Of a stretch of DNA of 50,279 bases, positions 11,410-20,911 are shown in pieces. The notes beneath the pieces are model-generated. The model was not told where the DNA came from, ran no database searches, and saw only the letters and a list, made by a program, of their open reading frames with translations. The position numbers and the translations under genes are program-made. The first letter of the stretch is position 1. The number at the start of each line of letters is the position of its first letter. Source of the DNA: Hypsibius dujardini (Eukaryota > Tardigrada > Eutardigrada > Parachela > Hypsibiidae); contig LRSR01000756.1 in the NCBI GenBank assembly GCA_001579985.1, forward strand, positions 1 to 50,279. The letters run 5' to 3'.

Positions 11410-12004
11410 CAGTAAAACTCGTCTAATGTAAACCTCTAAAATCCAAAATTTTTGTTCAACTTAGACGAGAAATTTACATTAGCCTACGGGCCCCTAAGGG
11501 CACCCCGGGGCGGGGAGGGGGGCGAAATTTCCCCCAATAAAACTCAGTGCTTAGAGAAATTCCGTACTTAGCCGCCGCAGCATTTTGTTTCGTATGACCG
11601 AGATCCTTCAACAGCAAAATGTTCTGGACAAGAATTAGCTCCTTTGCTAGCGTTTTACTTCAATAATCGGTGCCATTTTAACAAAATTTAGGAGGTACAA
11701 AAACTAACACATGCAGCTCAATGCGCAGATAAACACTGCAGTGGCTTGCAAGAAAGATTAAAAGTAAGAAACAAGAGGGATTTCGTCGAACATTTTCAAA
11801 GAAAAATGTCGAATTCAATTTAGGGGACGTGCGTTTTACATGGTTGACCGCAACATTTGTTCAACATACCATATAGAGGGAATATTTACATTAAGTTTCG
11901 CCCCCCTATGTTATATGTATAGGACAAAATCGGTATAGACGAGGTAGTTCGATATAGACGAGGTATTCGATATAGACGAGTTCTACGTTACACGAGTTTT
12001 ACTG
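11410..12004. mobile_element. 595 bp pogo-like MITE
   Basis: The left end CAGTAAAACTCGTCTAATGT is the inverse, with two mismatches, of the right end ACGTTACACGAGTTTTACTG. TA flanks both ends (11408-11409 and 12005-12006). A CAGT...ACTCG terminus with a TA duplication resembles pogo/Tigger elements. No transposase is present. Near the right end a tatagacgaggta unit is repeated. Confidence 0.85.
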
Positions 12005-12317
12005 TATGAGGTTAGGTCCTTGGAATGGGTCACTTGATTTTCCGTATCTTGGAACGGGCCGCCGGGTGGCAGGGGGCGCTCTGTCGCAAATTAATCAAAA
12101 ACAGATGAGTCACTGAATAATCAACACCCCCTATAGTGAAAATTTTCCGGCCGTTCAATCATTTCGTTTTTTCAACATGTTCCCACAAATTTTCTTCATA
12201 ACTGATACGCATTACACCGGGTTATCGGTTATTCTCTGTCGTTCGGGACCTTGATGATACGCAAAACCTGTCTGGAAGTTCCGATTCCAGGGTGGCTCAT
12301 TCCAAGAGCCTTACTCA

Positions 12318-12490
12318 TACATCCAGGCAGGATCCAGTCAAGAGTAATCGTACGAGAAAGACACCTCGTAAGTCCGCAGCAGGGACTCGTTTGCATATAG
12401 TCCTTTCAAGTCGGAGCTAGGACCCCTCTTGGTAGGGCCCGGGAGTGGGCAAAAGGTCAAACTGCATTTTTCAAAATTGAACCCAAGATG
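12318..12490 (+). repeat. Dispersed repeat R, copy 2
   Basis: Matches 9389-9560, including catccaggcaggatccagtc, the gacacctcgt block, cagcagggactcgtttgcat and gtcctttcaagtcggagc. It is followed directly by the third copy of the 3' flank repeat, as if the two had been moved together. Confidence 0.75.
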
Positions 12491-12499
12491 CGGTACTTT

Positions 12500-12960
12500 G
12501 TTGTTGATCAGTGACAATGCAGTCAGTCTCTCCTGATGTACACGTTATATCCGATGTGGCGTTGCGTCCTTCGACCCCACCTTCTGCCTGAAGCCGGATT
12601 TAGCGTCTTCTTCACGGAAAGTTTCAGTACTGAACTGTTCCTTTAGGACTGCTCCCGTTCGCTTGGCAGTTGTTTGTGGCAGCCCACTTTTCTAGCCTTG
12701 CGTTATCACGTTTTGTCGGCTTTTTATATTTTTCGCTCTTGCTATGCTCTCCTTCTTCAATTTATCCTTTCAATGTTTTTATTCCATTGTTTCGCTTGTT
12801 TTATCTGTTGTCCACATTTTTTATCGCTTCTGTATTTTTGAGATGTTCACTCTTTCGGCACTCGCCCGCTCTTTGTAGGGCAGTCGATGCCTGGTTGTTC
12901 ATCAATAATCCTTTTCTTAATCAATTTCGCCCTATCACTCTGATCAGGCGCGTGCCGAGT
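12500..12960 (+). repeat. 3' flank repeat, copy 3 of 3
   Basis: Matches 2640-3100 and 8790-9190 but has no membrane-protein exons in front. It is closest to copy 2 in the cacgttatatccgatgtgg segment and closest to copy 1 in the tcactctttcggcactcgcc segment. Confidence 0.7.
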
Positions 12961-13480
12961 GGGGTGGGGCAATGGTGCAACTGCCTGCACTAAATGTTTT
13001 CGTTGCCCGGGGCAATTGGGGGGGAGGGGTAGATGAGCATTTGACGGGGAGAGCATTAAAATTGGTCCGGGCAATACTTTTTGTCCCTAAGGCAATGTTT
13101 CTAATTAATGAAATAACTTGTCGCCTGGGACATGAAACTGCACCACCCTCCGGCCAGACCTCGGCACGCCACTGCCGGATTATTTTTTCATGCCCTGCCC
13201 TGAGAACAAAGCAGTCTTACGCCAAAATTTCATTTCCATGGCGCAACCCGAGACCCGAAACGACATTTTTAATTCTGCCCGAACCCATCCTGAACCCGAC
13301 CGGAAACCCGAAATAGAGCATTCACCGAAAAACATCTTATTAACTAGAAATTTCAGAAATCTTACGCTTCTGGCCAATGTTACGGAGGGACTTATTAATG
13401 TTACAAAACAACGACTTTTCAAAGGATTGAAATGGTCTTCAACCGGGACGGTGTGGTCCACAAATCCAAAGGTCATGCTA

Positions 13481-14706
13481 CGAGGGGCTCTCCCTAAGTC
13501 TTGTCACTTGATTTTTTAAAATTAACGGCCAAACAATCTAATGATTTTAATTCACCGACCTCAACGTAGTCACCCTTAAACCGAATACACTTTTCAAAAC
13601 GGGAGAGCCAACTCTGGAAAACAGCTGAAAATCCATCTTTCCCTAGCTCCCAGAGACGCCTGTCATAGCGCAGTGAAGTTCGTCTTCAGATTGAAATCTC
13701 TTTCCCCGCAAGGTTTCTTCTAACTTTAGTAACAGAAAAAAAACAGGGGCACAAGTCTGGCGAATAAGCCGGCTGAGGCAAAATTTTGAATTTTTATTTC
13801 TTGAGAAACCCGGTGGTCGATTCCGCCTTATGGTTAGAGGCGTTATCGTGGTGTAGTTTTAACCCACGAAGTTCCATTTTCCCTCGCTTGCGCTTGAGCG
13901 TTTCTTCTTCGCAATTCTCGAGCAACGAACTTTCGTAGGGCGAGGATCCTCTTTCTTCACCCACTGCATGGACTGCCGCTTAGAAAGAGGATCTTAATAA
14001 TAAGCCCACATCTCGTCATCAGTGACGAGCTCTTTCAAACGTCTTTCATAGCCCTCACCATAGGCTTTCAGGAAATCCAGGACGAAATTCAACCGGTCCT
14101 GCTTCTGGTTCTCGGAGAGACTGTGCGGCACCCAGCGACTACAGACCTTTTTCATCTGAAGTTTCCGTTTCAAAATCAGTTTTATCCTCAATGAACTGAT
14201 CGAAAATTCACGCTGAACCACCTGGTATGATGAATGGGGATAATCGGTGTTGAAATGATCCACGGCGGCAATTTAATTCAGGAGTGACAACCGTCGGGCG
14301 TCTTCAAGATTGTGGCAAATCTTCCAACTCACATCTTCCTTCACGCAGCGCCCAAAACCAACGTTGAACAGTTCTTTTCGATGGTACCTTATGTCCTCTA
14401 AAAGTCTTCTGCAAGCGGTCAAAAGATTTCTGAGGTGATAGACCATTTTTAAAATTATGGAAGATCGCTGCACGAAGAGCGAAAATGGAATTCATCATGG
14501 TGTGGTGGCAATGAGACAAACAACGTGCGTGTAGTGGCCTGCGTGCGAGCACGTCGCTTGTCTCGCCAGTGGCTCGCAACGCCCTACTTTTTTAAATCTA
14601 AATCACCCCACTTATTCCGTTACTTAACAGCATAAATCAAACAGTGAATGCCGCTGTCATTCTTTTAAAAAAAATTCAAGTGACAAGACTTAGGGAGTGC
14701 CCCTCG
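13481..14706 (-). mobile_element. Mariner-family DNA transposon, complete ends, dead transposase
   Basis: The left end CGAGGGGCTCTCCCTAAGTC matches the inverse of the right end, CGAGGGGCACTCCCTAAGTC, and the match continues through TTGTCACTTGA on both sides, giving a TIR of about 31 bases. TA flanks both ends (13479-13480 and 14707-14708). The total length of 1226 bp is normal for mariner. A degraded mariner transposase runs on the minus strand inside. The TIRs are nearly intact although the gene is broken, so the insertion is not very old. Confidence 0.93.
13750..14579 (-). pseudogene. Mariner transposase, frameshifted and with stop codons
   Basis: The N-terminal part (14579-14304) has the helix-turn-helix region: FHNFKNGLSPQKSFDRLQ, then VPSKRTVQRWFWALREG. 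The central part (14263-13994) has the mariner signature SRWVPHSLSENQKQDR and the first catalytic aspartate in VTDDEMWAYY. A TAA follows at once, and the same frame resumes with DPLSKRQSMQW. After another shift come LHHDNASNHKAE (second aspartate) and PAYSPDLCP (third aspartate) near 13750-13850, with a stop codon between them. All parts of a DDD mariner transposase are in order, but at least two frameshifts and two stops make it inactive. Confidence 0.88.
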
Positions 14707-14709
14707 TAT

Positions 14710-15660
14710 TATACAATTTCCCACTTCACAGAATAAATGGAGTAGCTATACCGCGCTTCTAGCGTGGTATAGCTGAAGTTTATTTCGGAAAATTTCCGCT
14801 GGCTTGCGTAGAATATTGTAGCAGCGTCAATAAAACGGAAATTGTGTCGTTTACTCGTTTATTACATATAGACTGGTCAGGTAAGTAGTTTTTAGATAGT
14901 GGTCAATGGTCATGATCTATTCATTGACTCTGCATGGATTTTCCCATACACTCAACGAGTGTCTGGTTAGCCTTTGCCGAGCTGGTGAAAGGTTTGCAGC
15001 GTGAATAGATTCATAGATCACTTCTCATTAAGTTATCAGGCACTTTTGAAACAGTATCTTTAGTGTGGACCACACTGGCCCGGCCAGTCAAACTTCCCAA
15101 ACTCACCCAAAACTGAAATGTCCCGAACCCGCCCGAAAATCAATTTTCCCGACAATTCGGATTTTTTGGGGCCCGAAAGATTTCGGCGCAGGACTGGAAC
15201 AATGCGGTCTCCTGCTTCTGGTCTTGTACTGGCACGCGTCATTGTATGGAAATGAGATTATGGCAAGCTTGCAGGCCGTGACCGGTTTAAGAGTCTCAGA
15301 GAAAGCAGAATGTTACAATGCGGTGAGACACAGACAACATAGGGATCCTGCAGTTTGAATTCTTCCGTCATTACAATACCGAAAGACTCGAACAGCCACG
15401 TGTGTTATCTCTACTCGAGGTCAGGCACGGACGGAGGAGTTTGAGTTTACTTACCGGGCAAAGGAACTAATCTTTAGTAAAGCTAAAAACAAAAACTTGG
15501 CCGCAAGCTCTAAAATTAAAACTTCCCTATTGACCCGAAAAAAATTTATTCGTTACCGTCCCTTATTACTTGAACTTATTTTTAAATATTTTCTTCCATT
15601 TAACGACTGGCAGTATGTTTTTGTTAATCTACCACAAGTATTGCAACCACAACACATACA
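14710..15660. other. Intergenic stretch, no gene supported
   Basis: Holds a plus-strand open frame at 15065-15358 that includes a repeated cccgaacccgcccgaaa-type run, so its codons are composition-driven. No exon with convincing splice sites is seen. Confidence 0.35.
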
Positions 15661-15663
15661 GAA

Positions 15664-16717
15664 TCACACCGGTAGCGGAAGACGCGCCAAACTTGTCAGA
15701 ATAATCTCACTGGACGTATGCCAGCCGACTATCGCACCCTGTGCGACGATCATCGCCAGAGTGGCCGCCTTGAACGTCGGGAAGTAGCTTTGGGTAGCGT
15801 CCTCCACCAGCAGACAATGGTAGCCGCGATCATTCGCTTCGCGCATTGAGGTCTGCACACAGACTTCCGTGGTCACGCCAGTGAAGACCAAATGCGTCAC
15901 TCCTTCTACCTGTAACCAAGGGCTCGTTTAGAAAAAAGAAAATAAAAATGGTTATCAGGGAGGGGGGAAGAGATGTTCACGAGTTATGACTATTATGTGG
16001 GTGGGCTGTTCGCGAGTGGGGGCTATTCCCGGGCGAACGAGATTATCGCGCGGAGAGGGGTGGAGACTTCTTTTGATGGGTATTATTTTTGGTTTCTGTT
16101 GAAAACAAAGCACACATTCCGCAGCCACGGTTTAAAAAAGTTAAAGGTCGCCCTAAAACATCTCGCACCCAAGGTCCATGAACGTCTTCGGATTATATTC
16201 TGCCCCTCCTCCAGCGGCACAACTGTTCGAAGAAACTGGCTGGGACCTGTAAAGGCACTGGATGAAGCAAAAGCACTTACCTGTAACTTTTCGTGCAGTC
16301 CGGTCGCATAGAACATCCCCTTGCCAGGCTTATCGATTACCAGCTCGCCCGCTTGCGGTGCGAGACAGTCGATTATCCCTGTACCGACTTCGCCGTGGAT
16401 CAGCAGCCGCCCCATGGGCCGAGCTCACCGATTCGCAGTGCCGGTGAACCACGCAGGCGTTTGGATGGTGGGCAGTCTGAGAGGTCCACCCTGTGAGATT
16501 CGCGAGTGTATACGACTGGCCATCGACGGGCCCGCCATACCCGCAGAAGGTTGGCGATGGGGTTCACGGTGCTTTGAAGCAGGGTGACGTCATTACCCAG
16601 CGAGGCCCCGAAACCGCCTGGTTCGATGAAGTCGCGTTGCATGTCGATGATGACGAGAGCCGTTTTACCGTTGGGAGCCAAGGAATAAGGGAATGGTGTC
16701 GCAGCGATCTCAATCAT
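15664..16717 (-). CDS. Isochorismatase-like cysteine hydrolase, two exons, one frameshift
   Basis: Exon 1 is 16717-16281 and exon 2 is 15909-15664. The 371 bp intron has a GTAAGT donor (16280-16275) and a TTACAG acceptor, both in phase 0. Family residues are present: the first catalytic Asp in [11 protein letters not shown] (residue 25), the Lys in [13 protein letters not shown], and the nucleophile Cys in [11 protein letters not shown]. The product would be about 227 residues, normal for the family. Members hydrolyse amide or ether bonds of small metabolites; the substrate here cannot be told. The protein reads like bacterial hydrolases with the same motifs, and the locus is more GC-rich than its flanks, so horizontal origin is likely but unproven. 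Near 16411-16418, between LRIGELGP and GRLLIHGE, one base is missing compared with the family, which shifts the frame. This is either an assembly error or a recent loss of function. Confidence 0.8.
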
Positions 16718-16719
16718 TA

Positions 16720-17570
16720 TGATTGTGTGCCTGCAACGCGCATCTCGTTACGATACCGTAGATTGTAGCTTGAGAAACGCTTAGTATTACAATGTGTGAT
16801 CTGGCAGCTCCGAGGTCGAGGGGATTCCGCACAGAGAATGACTTTCGCGGAGACCTCGAGATTCCCAGAACAATTCCAAATACCGGAGAGATTCGGCAGG
16901 AGAAACGGAGCAAAGGATAGCGTTGACCGTCTGAAGGACTCTCAAGAAATTCGAAAGGCTTGTCAACCCGATCAGTCAACGAAACACTGCGGAAAACTCA
17001 AACACACAGCAAAGTTATACGACTGCAAACTTTTACTGCAAAGGAGCACATTACTGATTCCAGCAAACACATCACGCAAGGTGCAGATGGCAAGTCGCCG
17101 TAAAAAAGTATGACGAAGCGGAAACAGCGTTTCAAGTGTAATGCTAGAGGAACAAGGGAGCGGAGCCGCACACAGCGTGGTTTCAAGCCCCAGAACAGAA
17201 ATGATAAACAGTCGAACTATCCAGTTTATCACAACTGTGAGAGGCCATTTTTGCGGCAGAGTGCAATTTGTCGTGCCACACAAGTCTTTCAGTCGGTGAA
17301 TTTCTTATAGCACAGGCAGCGAGTATAGGATGCACTGGTTTGGCGAAAACGGGGGGAGGGAGTTAAGACAGGGACGATTCTCTACAACTTATATATTCCT
17401 GAGTAGGTAGGGAGCCCTATTCGAAAGCCTATCCATTCCTCGGGGATAGTTTCACGATCAAGAAAACTTCAGCTTCAAACTGTTCGGTTCCTACTGCTTT
17501 CATTTTATTCTATAGAACATCTCCGGGTTGAATATGAGATGAACTACTTGCCATGTTCATGATGCAAATT
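16720..17570. other. Spacer between hydrolase and SMYD gene, with one dispersed repeat
   Basis: About 16806-16925 matches 38050-38165: both contain the gcggagacctcgaga core and a ccaaataccggaga / ccagataccaaaga continuation. No exon is supported. Overlapping open frames on both strands around 16970-17310 show no family features. Confidence 0.4.
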
Positions 17571-17930
17571 GGATGACACACTCCCGGCAGCATGCGGTTG
17601 AGATTGTTGAGGCCTGTGCAGCGACCAAAGTTGCAACTTGTAAATTGCAACCAATTCTTCGCGAGTCGACACTTGAATTGCATTTCCTTTACGGGCTCGA
17701 GACCATAGGCCACTTGCTGTTGTCGACGACAAGCGATCTGAATAAATCAGGTGATTTTATAGTTGAGTCGGCAAATTTTGTTGTCAATTCATACACACTT
17801 GTTACAATATATAGTACTTTTAAATTTACTAATTTTGATAGGGTTAGCAATGAATTTAGGCCGTCAACGGCAATTAAGACACACTCAGCGTTTCACGGAG
17901 GGAAACGCTAACTGACTGTCACGTCCCAAG

Positions 17931-19723
17931 GTCAATTGGAAATCCTTAGAAAAAGACGCAGAGAAGCAGGAACCGATCGCGGACATGGCTCGACTGCGCT
18001 GTATCATTAACAGGCATTGTAGTACCCTATCCGGAGGCAGTGATCTGTTTATTGGTATGACCCACTTTAACCATTCGTGCGTGCCAAATTCGGCTGTGGA
18101 TTTATACAACGACGTTTTGGTACTGCATGCCGTGAAAGAGATTGGAAAAGACGAAGAGGTGACTGTCGCATATTGTGACCCGTCTTCGATGACCACGCAA
18201 GAGCGGAAGGAATGGCTGAAGTTACATGGGTTCTCCTGCAGGTTTGTGTGATTTAAACTTGTGATATGTTGAAAAAAATGTTGTCAATGTGTCGAACGAG
18301 CATTACTTTGCTTTTCAGAATGTAGCTTTATTTTCCCTCAAATGCAAACATTCGATGGTCTGTTTTAGGGAGTGAGGGGAAGGGTTTCTGACACAAATCG
18401 ACAGAAACTATTTAACATTTGGCCAACATTTCAATTTTCCGCTATGTCTCTTGGGATTGACTAACTTTTTCCAGTTAGACGTTTCGAAATGTGAAGCATG
18501 TATGACATTTTTTTCCATTTTAGTTTCTGAATGCTTGTTTTTCGGGTTTGTGAACTCCGATTTCGATCGTCAAAAGACAAAAGTCGTTAAGGCTTTCAAG
18601 AGTGACGAATTATGTTTTAAAATCTCAGATAAATTGAATACTTTCCAAAAATGTTATCGACCACAGTTACATCTCACGGGGTGTTTTACGACCTGACCGC
18701 TAATTGCGCGCAGTGGAGCACACATTGAATAGACAATAAATTCCTCTCGGAACTGTTTGGTTATTTGAGGTAGAGGTACGAGCATATAGACATAGAGCCC
18801 TTTTCATTTGGATCAGAGGTGTGTCCCCCTATTTCTTTGAACTATAATAGTCATCAGAGGCGTAACGGACTTTTCGAGGGGGGGGGGTCAATTTTTTTCA
18901 TGAACAAAAATTAAATCCCCCTCGTCAGCGGCCCGAATTAATTAGAGGGAACTCGCCCTAATGCCTCACTCCTTTACGCCTCTGAGATTCATAAATACAG
19001 GCAATTAAATACTTCCAGAATTTGGATAAAGTAAATTATGCATCTGTTATCACGTTAGGCAAGTTATCTAAGCAACACATTTTCAATAGGTGCATAGTGT
19101 GTGTGGCGGATGAGTTGGTGCCCCAATCCATTATGCTCGCACGCGACCGACTTGTCGGGATAGAACAGCAAATGATGGCGAAATACCGCATTGATTTCGC
19201 AGAAGTACCGAGTCCGTCGGTGGTGAAACAGCATGCGGATATCATCGCGAAGCTCGAGGAGACATTCGATGCGGGGCACCAGGAATTAAAGCTCGCCCTT
19301 TTCTGGCCCTACTTTGTGCAGATGACGATTGCACTACACCGGGGTGAACGGACAAGTGTGGTTAAGTTCATCGGCAAAGCTTTGGCGTGTTTTGGGATTG
19401 ATCTGGAGAGTTTGCTGCGGTGCGGCCAAACAGGAAACACAATGTTCCTCGGCAAGGACGCGATCTACAGTTCCATCATCGCAACAATGCTTGAGAAAAC
19501 TATTGACATCAATCACGCGACAGTTGGCGATCCAAACATCTGGCTCGAGGTTCGACGAACGCTAGCCACCATGGCACTGCTTCAACGGGTGGCGCATGGA
19601 AGTTCCTTAGACATGATCAAGCAAAAGTTTCCCAATGTTCCACCCGCCTTGTTCGACGAGTTCGGCGGTTTTGGAGAGGCTCGCCATCGCCCTTTTGTGA
19701 TACATGTGCTAGCACAAGAATAA
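17931..19723 (+). CDS. SMYD-type SET-domain protein (partial model)
   Basis: The first coding block, about 17931-18241, reads AEKQEPIADMARLRC, then the SET signature THFNHSCVPNS, then DEEVTVAYCD and ERKEWLKLHGFSC. These match the SET core and the start of the post-SET Cys cluster of SMYD lysine methyltransferases. A large last block, 19019-19723 (TTCCAG acceptor), encodes about 234 residues ending VIHVLAQE-stop and fits the helical C-terminal region of SMYD proteins. Between them, a block after a good acceptor (ttttccag at 18474) reads LDVSKCEACM, like the post-SET Cys cluster, but its phases do not join cleanly to either neighbour. The MYND finger and first half of SET are not found upstream. 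The gene may be incomplete, or it may have unusual splice sites. A protein or histone methyltransferase role is inferred from family only. Confidence 0.65.
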
Positions 19724-20905
19724 GAAATGGTGGATTGCGGCGGTCATGGTGCCATCATGTAGCTTTAATTTTATCCCCTTTTTTGCTATGTGTACGGTAC
19801 TTTTATCGTGCCACGTTTTTGTGCAAGAGATCAAACAGCACTGTAACACATTCAATTTTGATTCAAGCGTAAATTCTTTGACAGGCCTTTTTTTTACTAT
19901 TGGCTTTGGAAAACTTTCCTCCTCCATCACAGTACTCCACAGTGCTCCTCTTCACAGTGCTCCACGGTTATTTGGCCACGCCGGCTGAGTTTCAGATGAG
20001 CGTTTCCACACCAATTCCCTTGTAACATTAGAGACAGTTCGGCCGTGAAGTTTTGCTGTAAAACAAGGGTGTCAAAGGAGAGTTTCAAAAACTTCTGTCC
20101 ACGAGCAAGCGCAATGCTGAACGGCGTGCGTCAAAAACAAGACCTGTGATTGGTCCAATCATATTTTTCAATTGTTTGACAGCTTGGGGCTGCCTGACCG
20201 CTCAGTCAAATGCAATCAGCAAATCTCGGAAATTTTCTGACTGATTTCCTTTAATATTGCCGGCTGACCCCTTGTTCCAGATCGTTCATCAACACTTTTT
20301 CGATGGATTTTGTTTGTGAATGGCAAACGCAGCTGACCACAACACCTTTCTTTAGTTGAGAGTGCAATCAATTATTTGCGTTTTTGACGACTACCAACAT
20401 TGCCTGGTCGGATCGCGCCTGCCTAATCCATGGCAGACATTGCTTCATCATCTGGGTAATTTATTAATGAACCTGGGTTTATTAGACTGAATGTAAAGAA
20501 AAAGACTAGAGTGATGGAAGAGTAAAGTAAAAGTGTTAGTAGAACTGGCAAAACACATGATTGTAACGGAAAGTGTTAACTATAGGAGTGAAAATAGCGC
20601 ATAAATAGCGCATATAGCTGAATTACGTACAGACAGCGTTAATAGAGTAGATAGGGAACTCAACTAGAAAAGTTATTAGTACGGTAAATAGCTGTAATAA
20701 TTGGGCAATTAGCCTTGTTCGGCGTGGTCCAACAAAGGGATAAGGGAATATCCGTTAATGACGTCAGTAATTTTTATTAGGCGACTCGACCCCCCCCCTA
20801 ACGTCAGAGTTCGTCAGAATTTTTTTAACCCCCCCCCCTAGATCTTCAGTTTCTGACGTCAGAAACCAAAGACCCCCTCCATTACAGAAAAAAAAGTGAA
20901 ATGTA
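19724..20905. other. Intergenic stretch with a dispersed foldback-type repeat
   Basis: About 20190-20345 is a diverged copy of a repeat also found at 27922-28080 and 40425-40580 (shared: gctcagccaaatgcgatcag, ctccggctgatcacttgttc, ggcaaacgttgacg, with changes). Two C-homopolymer runs lie at about 20790-20840. No gene is seen. Confidence 0.55.
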
Positions 20906-20911
20906 TCTTTA

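Noticed and set aside
13180-13519. Overlapping open frames of about 100 codons on both strands
   Set aside because: They run into the mariner TIR and have no recognisable domain; probably chance frames.
15065-15358. 97-codon plus-strand open frame
   Set aside because: Its codons come partly from a short repeated cccgaacccgccc-type run; no family features or splice context.
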